Assembly (NCBI GenBank): GCA_947458305.1
Contig: CANGZO010000009.1
Location: forward strand, 1-23,807
Reading direction: 5' to 3'
Length of the DNA stretch: 23,807 nucleotides
Source: Comamonadaceae bacterium
GTDB lineage: Bacteria; Pseudomonadota; Gammaproteobacteria; Burkholderiales; Burkholderiaceae_C
In this document: positions 6,339-13,659 of the stretch, piece by piece
How positions within the stretch are numbered: position 1 is the first letter of the stretch
Layout of the letters: each line of letters starts with the position of its first letter
Program-made: the position numbers and the translations under genes
Notes under the pieces: generated by a model
What the model was told of the DNA's origin: nothing
Databases searched by the model: none
Seen by the model: only the letters and a program-made list of their open reading frames with translations

Positions 6339-8729
6339 TCACTGGCGGAACAAGTCCAGGATGCGCCTTTTTTCTTCGACAGGTGGCATGCTGCTGGCTT
6401 TGGATCCACCGCCACCTGGCTCCATGCCCAATGCGTTGACTCCGGCATCGCCTGTGAACTCGGCGTAAGCCCAGTCTCCGCCAGATTGCACCACACCTTC
6501 TGGCACACGCAGTGTGGTCGATGGCTGGCTTTGCAAAGCGGTCTCCATGAATTTGATCCAGACCGGCAAACTCAGGCCGCCACCGGTTTCGCGGTCACCC
6601 AATTTGCGCGGGGTGTCGTAACCGATCCAGACCACAGCGGCCATGTTGGGGTGGTAACCTGCAAACCAAGCATCCATGGCATCGTTGGTGGTGCCTGTTT
6701 TGCCATAGACATCTTGCCTTTTCAGCATCGATTGCGCCCGAGCTGCAGTGCCCGATCGCGTGACTTCTTGCAGCAAGCTGCTCATCACAAAGGCATTGCG
6801 TTCGGGAATGGCGCGTGGCACGTCCTCGCCAGGGGCTTGGGGTGGGCTCTCCACCAGGACCCGGTTTTTGTAGTCGGTGATCCGGGTGATCAGGTGGGGG
6901 CGCACCAGATAGCCGCCATTGGCAAACACCGAATAACCCGTGGCCATTTGCATCACCGTCACAGAGCCTGCACCCAGCGCCATGGTGAGGTAGGGCGGGT
7001 GCTTGTCTTCGTCAAAACCGAAACGCGTGACCCATTCCTGGGCGGCGCGGGGTCCGACGGATTGCAAAATGCGAATGGACACCATGTTTTTCGATTTGGC
7101 CAAGCCGGTGCGCATGCTCATCGGGCCATCGAATTTGCCGTCGTAGTTTTTCGGCTCCCAAGGTTGGCCGCCGGTCACGCCGCCATCAAAAAACAGCGGC
7201 GAGTCGTTGATCATGGTGGCCGGACGCAGGCCCGCCTCGAGTGAGGCCGAATAGATGAAGGGCTTGAAACTCGAACCCGGTTGGCGCCAAGCTTGGGTGA
7301 CGTGGTTGAACTTGTTTTTGGCAAAGTCGAACCCCCCCACCAAAGCACGAATGGCGCCGGTTTGTGGCGTCATGGCGACCAGGCCGCCCTCGACTTCGGG
7401 CAACTGCGTGATTTCCCAGTTGCCATTGGCCGCTTGAACAATCCGGATCACGGCGCCTTTGCGGATTTGCTTGGCAGAGGGGGCTTTGTCAGACAAGCCG
7501 GATTGCGCCGGTGTCAGTCCAGCGCCCGTGATGGTGATTTGCTCGCTGTTTTGGCGAACCACCACCACTTTGGTGGGGGATGCCTGCAGCACCACTGCAG
7601 ACATCACGTCGCCATTGTCCGGGTGGTCTTCCAAGGCGTCATCGATGGCGTCTTCGGCCAATTTCGGGTCGTTGGGCAGTTGGATGAATTTTTCTGGGCC
7701 GCGGTAAACCTGTCGGCGTTCAAAGTCCATCAGGCCTTGTCGCAGCGCTCTGTAAGCGGCCATTTGTTCGGCCGATTGCACGGTGGTGTAGACGTTGATG
7801 CCACGTGTGTAGGTCTCTTCGCCGTACTGCGAATAGACCATTTGCCGCACAGTCTCAGCCACAAATTCAGCGTGCAGATTTTTCTTGTCGGCGGCAGACC
7901 GAAGGCGCAAGGGTTCGGCTTTGGCCAACACAGCCTGTTTGGAGGTGATGTAGCCGTTTTCCTCCATGCGCTCGATGATGTAGAGCTGACGCGAGCGAGC
8001 GCGTTTGGGGTTGACGATGGGGTTGAAGGCCGAGGGCGCTTTGGGCAGACCCGCCAGCATGGCAGCTTCTGCGATGGTGATGTCTTTGAGGGGTTTGCCA
8101 AAGTAAGCCTCGGAAGCCGAGGCAAAGCCATACGCCCTGTTGCCCAAGAAGATCTGGTTCATGTAGATCTCCAGAATCTGGTCTTTGGTCAGCAGATGCT
8201 CCAGTTTGTAGGTCAACAAAATTTCATAAATTTTGCGTGTGTAGGTTTTCTCAGACGAGAGGTAAACATTGCGGGCCACCTGCATGGTGATGGTGGATGC
8301 CCCTTGGCTTTTGAGGCGGCCCATGTTGGCAACGCCTGCCCGCAAAATGCCCAGGTAGTCGACGCCACCGTGTTGGTAAAACCGGTTGTCTTCGATCGAC
8401 AAAACCGCGTCTTTCATGACTTTGGGAATCTCTTTGATGGGGGTAAGGTTGCGGCGCTCTTCGCCGAACTCGCCCATCAACTGGCCATCGGCCGTGAACA
8501 CCCGAAGCGGCAATTTGGGTTTGTAGTTGGCCAGGTCAGAAATATCGGGCAGGTTGGGGTAGGCCATGACCATGGCCACACCCACCACCAACAAGAGGCT
8601 GGCCAGACCTGCGGCCAGCAAACCTGCGGCCCAAACAACCACCTTGAAAATCAACGCCACCCAACCCGCGGATGCGTCGGCGTTGGAGCGGTTTTGGGGC
8701 GTTATTGCTGGCTTGTCTTTGGTGGGCAT
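6339..8729 (-). CDS. mrcA: Penicillin-binding protein 1A (bifunctional peptidoglycan synthase)
   Basis: A class A penicillin-binding protein that polymerises glycan strands and cross-links peptides in the periplasm. With the ATG at 8729 it has 796 residues. A cytoplasmic tail and a membrane anchor (about 23–56) come first. The GT51 glycosyltransferase domain has catalytic E113 in SIEDNRFYQH and the GASTITMQVARN motif near 143–154. The transpeptidase has S486 in SSFK, S546-K-N548 and K677-T-G-T. A spacer resembling the PBP1a OB-like insert lies between. An in-frame TTG at 8756 would add nine residues; I prefer the ATG, although neither has a clear ribosome-binding site. It is divergent from pilM; mrcA beside pilM is a familiar proteobacterial arrangement. 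Confidence 0.96.
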   Translation of the reverse strand: MPTKDKPAITPQNRSNADASAGWVALIFKVVVWAAGLLAAGLASLLLVVGVAMVMAYPNLPDISDLANYKPKLPLRVFTADGQLMGEFGEERRNLTPIKEIPKVMKDAVLSIEDNRFYQHGGVDYLGILRAGVANMGRLKSQGASTITMQVARNVYLSSEKTYTRKIYEILLTYKLEHLLTKDQILEIYMNQIFLGNRAYGFASASEAYFGKPLKDITIAEAAMLAGLPKAPSAFNPIVNPKRARSRQLYIIERMEENGYITSKQAVLAKAEPLRLRSAADKKNLHAEFVAETVRQMVYSQYGEETYTRGINVYTTVQSAEQMAAYRALRQGLMDFERRQVYRGPEKFIQLPNDPKLAEDAIDDALEDHPDNGDVMSAVVLQASPTKVVVVRQNSEQITITGAGLTPAQSGLSDKAPSAKQIRKGAVIRIVQAANGNWEITQLPEVEGGLVAMTPQTGAIRALVGGFDFAKNKFNHVTQAWRQPGSSFKPFIYSASLEAGLRPATMINDSPLFFDGGVTGGQPWEPKNYDGKFDGPMSMRTGLAKSKNMVSIRILQSVGPRAAQEWVTRFGFDEDKHPPYLTMALGAGSVTVMQMATGYSVFANGGYLVRPHLITRITDYKNRVLVESPPQAPGEDVPRAIPERNAFVMSSLLQEVTRSGTAARAQSMLKRQDVYGKTGTTNDAMDAWFAGYHPNMAAVVWIGYDTPRKLGDRETGGGLSLPVWIKFMETALQSQPSTTLRVPEGVVQSGGDWAYAEFTGDAGVNALGMEPGGGGSKASSMPPVEEKRRILDLFRQ

Positions 8730-8773
8730 AGGGTGTGTGCTGGGGGCAGACTGCAAAGTACAGGCGGCTGCAC

Positions 8774-8779
8774 ATTATA
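8774..8779 (-). promoter_or_regulatory. Candidate -10 box of mrcA
   Basis: On the - strand the sequence reads TATAAT, a perfect -10 hexamer, 44 bases before the mrcA ATG and preceded by a T-run. The -35 position 17 bases upstream (GCGATG) is poor, so strength is uncertain. No other comparable box is seen before mrcA. Confidence 0.5.
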
Positions 8780-8861
8780 AAAAAGTACACGCCTGGCATC
8801 GCCTGTCCATTCAAATAAATGAGTTATATGGTTTTCAAAAAATCAGATCAAAACCCGTATT

Positions 8862-8885
8862 CATGTTACAAAACATGTCCGGACA
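8862..8885. promoter_or_regulatory. Overlapping palindromes upstream of pilM (possible operator)
   Basis: In the AT-rich gap before pilM lie CATGTT/AACATG arms with a 4-base loop (8862–8877), the palindrome ACATGT (8873–8878) and the 10-base perfect palindrome TGTCCGGACA (8876–8885). They sit 31–55 bases before the pilM start, where a repressor or activator could act, but I recognise no known box. The pilM promoter itself is not clear by eye. Confidence 0.3.
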
Positions 8886-8916
8886 GACTTTTGAAGACTT
8901 CTCAAAGGGGCAAGGC

Positions 8917-9666
8917 ATGCAGTTGGCGTTATGGCTTCAGCAGCGGCTGCGAACGCGAGCCGTCAAGCAAGCTTGGGGCTTGGCACCTGCACAGAAGGGT
9001 TGGTTTCTGCTGGGCCTGGGCAAAGAGGGCTCGCCATTGATGGGCGTGCACACAGTTCAGTACGTCGCAGGCGATTTGGAAGATCAGAGTGTCTTGGGCG
9101 TGTCCCATGGATTGCGTCAAAGTGGCGCCTCCCGTGGTGCGTTTCAGGGCCGACACCGTGTCAACATGGGTTTGCCCATGGCGCAAGTGGTCAGTGGTGT
9201 GTTGACCGTTCCACTGGCTTGTGGAGCCTCAGCATGTGAAGCCGAAGTTCAACTGGAGGCCGCGCGTGCTTTGGGCCTGGAGCCTCAAGAGGTCAGCTTT
9301 GATTGGCAAGCCGGCCCACTGTCTGATGGCGTCGTGGCGCAATTGCAGTGGGTGGCTTGCGCGCAAAGTGCCATAGGACAATTCAACCAGTGTGTGCGCC
9401 GTGCGGGCTGGCAGTTGGCCAGTGTGGAGCCGGAGTGGCAGGCCGCCCACAGAGCGGCTTCTTGTTTGTCTGGTGGCCTGTCTGTTTTGTTGACACGTCC
9501 CGCGCAGGACTGGCAATTTGACCTGGCACTGCTTGCGTCCGCCCAGGCCAACGCAGCCGCCACGGTGAACCCTTCGGGCTTTGATGCTGCACTGCGAGAG
9601 GCCTTGCAAACCTCGGCCGGACCTCGTCTGGTGGCAGCGGGTTTGGCATTGAAAGCCTGGACATGA
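8917..9666 (+). CDS. pilM: Short PilM/HofM-like pilus assembly protein
   Basis: PilM is an actin-like cytoplasmic protein that binds the tail of PilN beneath the secretin complex. Here it has only 249 residues, against about 350 for classical PilM, close to HofM of enterobacteria. The assignment rests on first position before pilN and on a PilM-like core (VVSGVLTVPL, then an EAEVQLEAARALGLEPQEV segment). The usual N-terminal phosphate loop (DIGSSSxK type) is not visible, so nucleotide binding is doubtful. I chose the ATG at 8917 because AAGGGG lies 6 bases upstream; in-frame ATGs at 8875 and 8863 lack such a site. The stop overlaps pilN by 4 bases. Confidence 0.75.
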   Translation: MQLALWLQQRLRTRAVKQAWGLAPAQKGWFLLGLGKEGSPLMGVHTVQYVAGDLEDQSVLGVSHGLRQSGASRGAFQGRHRVNMGLPMAQVVSGVLTVPLACGASACEAEVQLEAARALGLEPQEVSFDWQAGPLSDGVVAQLQWVACAQSAIGQFNQCVRRAGWQLASVEPEWQAAHRAASCLSGGLSVLLTRPAQDWQFDLALLASAQANAAATVNPSGFDAALREALQTSAGPRLVAAGLALKAWT

Positions 9667-10400
9667 GCTTGTCCTGGAATCTGCTGAACTACCCGGCGCT
9701 TCACCAGCAGCGCAGAAGGCGGCACCGCATCCTCACCTCGCTGGCGGGCCTTGCGGTGGGGACCTTGATGGCTGGAGCGAGCTTGTATGGGATGGAGAGA
9801 TCCTTGCAAGGTTTGCGCTTGAAACAATCCCATTTGCAGGCCCAGTGGGGCGAGGTCAACCAACAGTTGAAGCTTGAGAAGCAACAGGTTGCGGCACGCG
9901 AAAACAGCCGACTGCAAGCCCAACACCTTCGCCAAGTTTCAGCACAACACCAAGCTTGGACGGCCCTCAACCAAGCCATGCTCAGCGAGGCCCTAGAGGG
10001 TTCTTGGCGACTGGTGCGTTTGCAACTGGAGCCCGGGAAATTGGAGCTCAGCGGCTGGAGTCGCAACTTTGACGCCTTGAGCGCCTCTCGGCACCGCTTG
10101 ACGAGCCAGTTGCAAGCGGCCTGGCCTGAGTCGGTGGCTGCGTCGACTGCCGCCAATGTCACACCCCATGTGTTACCTCATGAGGCCCGCTCTATGGCCC
10201 CAAGTTCTGTCAAGAGCCTGGCCCCAAACACACCTCTTACCGAACGGGTGCGCCAAACCAGCGTTTCTGTCCGAGGTGGATCCGATCAGGACAGTTGGAA
10301 AGATGCTGCGGGGCTTGATTTCGTCTGGGTCAGTCCATGGCCCACCTTCATGCCCATGGCTGCAGCTGCAAACACCATGGCCAAAGGGGCGACACCATGA
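9663..10400 (+). CDS. pilN: PilN-like inner-membrane pilus assembly protein
   Basis: PilN is a bitopic inner-membrane protein that links PilM to PilO. The 245-residue protein opens with SWNLLNYPALHQQRRRRHR, which corresponds to the INLL-type PilM-binding tail followed by basic residues. A membrane segment follows at about 24–44. Next is a Gln/Leu-rich coiled coil (about 48–105), then a PilN-type fold (GSWRLVRLQLEPGKLELSGW). After about residue 155 comes a roughly 90-residue extension rich in Ser, Ala and Pro with no recognisable domain; classical PilN is shorter. It overlaps both neighbours by 4 bases. Confidence 0.8.
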   Translation: MSLSWNLLNYPALHQQRRRRHRILTSLAGLAVGTLMAGASLYGMERSLQGLRLKQSHLQAQWGEVNQQLKLEKQQVAARENSRLQAQHLRQVSAQHQAWTALNQAMLSEALEGSWRLVRLQLEPGKLELSGWSRNFDALSASRHRLTSQLQAAWPESVAASTAANVTPHVLPHEARSMAPSSVKSLAPNTPLTERVRQTSVSVRGGSDQDSWKDAAGLDFVWVSPWPTFMPMAAAANTMAKGATP

Positions 10401-11440
10401 ACACGCGGGCATGGCTGCAAGCCCAATGGCTTTCTTGGGGCTTGGGCGGGCCAGACTGGGGCATTCGCTTTCAGGCGCGCTGGCGGTGGTGGGCCCGGCG
10501 TTGGGGGTTTGCCGTGACGGCTTGTGTGCTGGCTTGGGTTTTGGGGGTGTGGCTGCATGCACCAACTTGGCAAGCGCATGCGCAACTCAAAAGCGAAGTG
10601 CAGGGTTTGCATGCCCAATTGGCTGCAGTACCCACCCCGCGCCCCAAGGCCAGCGGCCCGTTGATGCCCGAAGACGTCCTCCGGTTGCCAAGCTTGGACC
10701 AGCAAGAGCAAGTGTGGGCCTACTTGCGAAACACTTTGGCGCAACACCAGGTCAAGCTCATGTTCAAGCAGCCCGTGAGCGAGGTGGTCCATGCGCCGTT
10801 GCCAAGTCAAGCGATGTCCTTGCGCTTGCAGGCCCGCTATGAAAACTGGGCGGGTGCCTGGGCTTCGCTTGTCCGTATGGGGCCGGTCTGGTCGATGGAC
10901 CGTTTGCGGGTGGTGCCCAGCGCCGACAAGGAAAAAGTGGACATTGAAGTGGTTTGGCGCGCCTGGTTCAGCCCTGAGAGGGGGGGCAGCATCCCGCACA
11001 ACGCGGTGTTTGCAGGGGGATTGCCCGCATCGCCGCAGGCGCCGATTCCCAAGAATGTGCCATCTGTTTTTGACATGCCTTTTTCGATAACGCCCCCACT
11101 GGAACGAGAGGCGCCAAGCGTGGCGATGCCAACCACAGGGGCGGCCGTGGGGGTGTTGCCCGATTCGACAGCGCTTGCGGATGTCCCGCCCAAAGAACCT
11201 CTCTTTTCGAGCGAACCGGAGCGTTGGCCCATGTTGCCCTTGCGCTTGATCGGTATCTGGCGCCAGGGCGATCAGGCAGAAGCTGTCGTGGCCAATGCCG
11301 CACATTGGTTTCGCACGCAAGAGGGGCGACAAATCAGCCTGGAAGGCCACAAAGTCTGGCGCATCGGGCGGGATGACATCCAGGTGCGAGACCCCGCTGG
11401 TCGCGTGCAAATCTTTCAGATGGAGGTTAGGGCACCATGA
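10397..11440 (+). CDS. PilO–PilP fusion protein
   Basis: The 347-residue protein occupies the place of both pilO and pilP. Residues 1–190 are PilO-like: short cytoplasmic tail, one membrane segment (about 37–55), a short coiled coil (60–78), then a ferredoxin-like periplasmic part. Residues 190–278 form a Pro/Ala-rich linker. Residues 279–341 are PilP-like: LPLRLIGIWRQGDQAEAVV begins the beta-domain, and ISLEGHKVWRIGRDDIQVRD matches the end of that fold (Gly-x-x-V-x-x-I-x-x-D-x-I-x-V). PilP normally has its own lipoprotein signal; none is seen here. The ATG at 10397 overlaps the pilN stop by 4 bases, and the stop overlaps pilQ by 4. The frame is continuous, so no frameshift is needed to explain the fusion. 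Confidence 0.72.
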   Translation: MNTRAWLQAQWLSWGLGGPDWGIRFQARWRWWARRWGFAVTACVLAWVLGVWLHAPTWQAHAQLKSEVQGLHAQLAAVPTPRPKASGPLMPEDVLRLPSLDQQEQVWAYLRNTLAQHQVKLMFKQPVSEVVHAPLPSQAMSLRLQARYENWAGAWASLVRMGPVWSMDRLRVVPSADKEKVDIEVVWRAWFSPERGGSIPHNAVFAGGLPASPQAPIPKNVPSVFDMPFSITPPLEREAPSVAMPTTGAAVGVLPDSTALADVPPKEPLFSSEPERWPMLPLRLIGIWRQGDQAEAVVANAAHWFRTQEGRQISLEGHKVWRIGRDDIQVRDPAGRVQIFQMEVRAP

Positions 11441-12912
11441 AAACCACCAATTCACTGGGTTTTCATGGGGGGTGGTTTGGGACTTGGCTGGCCTGGCTGG
11501 TGTGTGCCAACCCCGGTGGGCTGATGGCACAAACGGCCTCATCCACCGCATCCCCAGAACCCTCACTGCCGGCTGTTTCCGCAGCCGCAGCCTCTGTAGA
11601 TGCCAACTTGCCCAAGGCCGACCGGGTCATCAGTTTGAACTTTCAGGATGTGCCCCTCAAAACCTTGTTGCAGGTGTTCGCCGATTTTTCGGGTCTGAAC
11701 CTGGTGGCCGCCGAGGGCGTGGGCGGACAAGTGACGGTGCGCTTGTCCGATGTGCCTTGGCCCCAAGCCTTGAACATCGTGCTGCAGGCCAAGGGCTTGG
11801 CTTACCGTCTGGACGGCCGGGTCCTGTGGGTGGCGCCCCAAGATGAATGGGCCACACGGGAAAGAAAACAACTCGAATCCCGCTCGGCCCTGGAGGCCGT
11901 CAGTCCCCTACAGATCTTGCCTGTCCGACTCAAGCACGCGCGGGCCGGTGATTTGGCGCAGCGCTTGCAAGGCGGTGCGCCTGGTGGCGGGGTCAGTGGC
12001 GTAGCAGGCCGCATGTTGAGCGCTCGGGGCAGTGTGTTGTTTGATCCGCGTACCAACCAATTGTTTGTGTCCGATGTGCCCTCGCGTTTGGTGCATGTGG
12101 AAGCCTTGATTCAGCGCTTGGATGTGCCGATTCGGCAGGTCATGATAGAGGCCCGCATCGTCGAGGCAGAGCGGCAATTTGGTGAATCTCTGGGCGTACG
12201 TTTGGGTGCCGGTTTGGCCATGCCTTTGCAGGCCAATGGCCGCAGCAACAGCTTGGCGCTGGGTGCGACCAATGCGGCCGTGGGGCCTGGGGTGGTCACC
12301 GGCAATCAGGTCAGGCTGCCCGCAGGCAATGCGGGTCAGACCCTTCAAACTCCGTCCACTTTTGCAGTGTCCTTGTTCAATGCGGCGGCAGACCGTTTCA
12401 TCAATGTCGAAATTTCGGCTCTGGAAGCCGATGGACGTGGCAAGGTGGTCTCGCGCCCTCGGGTGGTGACCGCTGATCAGACCAAAGCCTTGATTGAACA
12501 AGGCACCGAGTTGCCCTACCAGACCGCTTCGGCCAGTGGTGCCACATCGATCACGTTTCGCAAAGCCAACTTGAAGCTGGAGGTCACGCCGCAAATCACC
12601 CCAGACGGTTCGGTGGTGCTGGATGTGGATGTCAACCGCGACAGCGTGGGCCAGATCACCCCGGCGGGTTTTGCCATCAACACCAAGCACGTCAAAACGC
12701 AGGTCAGGGTGGAGGATGGGGGCACGGTGGTGTTGGGCGGCATTTATGAAGAGACCGATCGGGACAATGAGGCCCGGGTGCCCGGCTTGGGACGTCTGAC
12801 GGGCCTCGGTTGGTTGTTCAAAAATCGCGACCGGGCGCAGCGCAACAGCGAGTTGCTGATTTTTTTGACGCCCCGTGTGATGGCCGATGCCCCGGTAGCA
12901 GCCGCACCTTGA
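11437..12912 (+). CDS. pilQ: Secretin PilQ (short form, no AMIN domains)
   Basis: PilQ is the outer-membrane secretin through which the pilus or incoming DNA passes. The 491-residue protein has an N-terminal signal-like hydrophobic stretch (13–31, likely cleaved after LMAQ), then an N0/STN domain (63–133, VISLNFQDVPLKTLLQVFAD). A secretin N1-type domain follows (about 152–225) and the secretin core runs from about 245 to 488, ending GGTVVLGGIYEETDR and SELLIFLTPRVM. Classical PilQ is about 700 residues and carries peptidoglycan-binding AMIN domains before N0. Here only a 30-residue Ala/Ser linker is present, as in HofQ. It is the last gene of the pil operon and sits before aroK, a common order. 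Confidence 0.93.
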   Translation: MKTTNSLGFHGGWFGTWLAWLVCANPGGLMAQTASSTASPEPSLPAVSAAAASVDANLPKADRVISLNFQDVPLKTLLQVFADFSGLNLVAAEGVGGQVTVRLSDVPWPQALNIVLQAKGLAYRLDGRVLWVAPQDEWATRERKQLESRSALEAVSPLQILPVRLKHARAGDLAQRLQGGAPGGGVSGVAGRMLSARGSVLFDPRTNQLFVSDVPSRLVHVEALIQRLDVPIRQVMIEARIVEAERQFGESLGVRLGAGLAMPLQANGRSNSLALGATNAAVGPGVVTGNQVRLPAGNAGQTLQTPSTFAVSLFNAAADRFINVEISALEADGRGKVVSRPRVVTADQTKALIEQGTELPYQTASASGATSITFRKANLKLEVTPQITPDGSVVLDVDVNRDSVGQITPAGFAINTKHVKTQVRVEDGGTVVLGGIYEETDRDNEARVPGLGRLTGLGWLFKNRDRAQRNSELLIFLTPRVMADAPVAAAP

Positions 12913-12927
12913 CGGGTATCTGAGTTG

Positions 12928-12948
12928 CTGGGGTGTCCTGAACCCCAG
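12928..12948 (+). terminator. GC hairpin after pilQ
   Basis: CTGGGGT and ACCCCAG form a perfect 7-base stem around a 7-base loop, 16 bases after the pilQ stop. There is no following U-tract, so it may be a weak terminator, or an mRNA-stabilising hairpin at the end of the pil operon. Confidence 0.4.
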
Positions 12949-12969
12949 TGGCCTGCTCCTTAGGATAGG

Positions 12970-12989
12970 GTCGAATACACTTGTTCGAC
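12970..12989. promoter_or_regulatory. Inverted repeat upstream of aroK
   Basis: GTCGAA and TTCGAC form perfect 6-base arms around 8 bases. TACACT (12976–12981), a possible -10 box, lies between the arms, with no good -35. This could be an operator over a promoter for aroK, or an RNA hairpin in a read-through transcript. No known regulator site is recognised. Confidence 0.3.
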
Positions 12990-13002
12990 TTGTGGGCAGA
13001 CT

Positions 13003-13023
13003 TGGCCCTATTGGGCTGTTTTT
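13003..13023 (+). terminator. Small intrinsic-terminator-like hairpin just before aroK
   Basis: GCCC (13005–13008), loop TATT and GGGC (13013–13016), extended by two G·U wobble pairs, are followed by TG and five T residues (13019–13023). It ends 16 bases before the aroK start at 13040. The same GCCC could instead pair with an upstream GGGC at 12994–12997, so two exclusive structures are possible, as in an attenuator. The stem is short, so function is uncertain. Confidence 0.4.
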
Positions 13024-13039
13024 AACTCAGAGACTTCAC

Positions 13040-13618
13040 GTGCGCATCATCTTTGTGGGCCTTCCGGGCTCGGGAAAAACCACCATTGGCAGGCAACTGG
13101 CCCGCCGATTGGGCGTGCCGTTTGTGGATTCTGACCATGTGATCGAGCACCGATTGGGCTGCGCCATCCGTGAGTTCTTTGCACGCGAAGGAGAAGATCG
13201 TTTTCGCGATGTCGAGCAACAGGTCTTGGACGACCTGAGTCGCACGCACCAAGGGGTGATCGCCACCGGCGGGGGCGCTGTTTTGCGCGAGGTCAACCGC
13301 CAGCATCTGCATGAACGGGGTCAGGTGATTTACCTCCGATCCACACCGGAGGACGTGTTTCGCCGTGTGCGTCATGACCAAGCGCGACCTTTGTTGCAGG
13401 TCGACGACCCGCTCAAGCGCCTGCGAGACTTGTACGACATCCGAGACCCGCTGTACCGTGAGGTCGCGCACTTTGTCATCGAGACAGGACGACCTTCGGT
13501 GGCCACCTTGGTCAACATGATCGTGATGCAGTTGGAGTTGGCAGGTCATTTGACAGCGAACGCACCCGCCACGGATTCAGACCCTGTACCCCCTTACACC
13601 CCCACCGCTGGCTCATAA
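13040..13618 (+). CDS. aroK: Shikimate kinase
   Basis: AroK phosphorylates shikimate at the 3-hydroxyl with ATP in the shikimate pathway. The 192-residue protein starts directly with VRIIFVGLPGSGKTTIGRQL, containing the Walker A loop (7–15). The shikimate-binding DSD (30–32), the EDRFRDVE segment (52–59) and the GGGAV loop (77–81) follow, then the LID-type RRVRHDQARPLL and RLRDLYDIRDPLY. I chose the GTG at 13040 because it gives the family's usual N-terminus and because a terminator-like hairpin lies just upstream. A GTG at 12992 would add 16 atypical residues. The C-terminal 25 residues are a Pro/Thr-rich extension. aroB follows after 41 bases. Confidence 0.94.
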   Translation: MRIIFVGLPGSGKTTIGRQLARRLGVPFVDSDHVIEHRLGCAIREFFAREGEDRFRDVEQQVLDDLSRTHQGVIATGGGAVLREVNRQHLHERGQVIYLRSTPEDVFRRVRHDQARPLLQVDDPLKRLRDLYDIRDPLYREVAHFVIETGRPSVATLVNMIVMQLELAGHLTANAPATDSDPVPPYTPTAGS

Positions 13619-13641
13619 GACGCCGGCCTTCAATACACAAA

Positions 13642-13659
13642 GCCCCTACACTTGGGGGC
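13642..13659 (+). promoter_or_regulatory. Hairpin covering the aroB ribosome-binding region
   Basis: GCCCC (13642–13646) can pair with GGGGC (13655–13659), which ends directly before the aroB ATG. The G-run is also the only Shine–Dalgarno-like sequence for aroB, so the hairpin could limit initiation unless ribosomes arriving from aroK open it. Inference from sequence only. Confidence 0.3.

Noticed and set aside
7281..8780. 499-codon plus-strand open frame opposite mrcA
   Set aside because: No recognisable domain and low-complexity His/Gly/Phe composition. The - strand encodes penicillin-binding protein 1a with all catalytic motifs.
8566..8916. Upstream extension of the pilM frame into mrcA
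   Set aside because: The frame is open, but the bases overlap the mrcA start and its promoter. The ATG at 8917 has a good ribosome-binding site, and the added residues do not resemble PilM.
12992..13039. Earlier GTG start for aroK
   Set aside because: It would add 16 residues not typical of AroK and would place a terminator-like hairpin inside the coding region.
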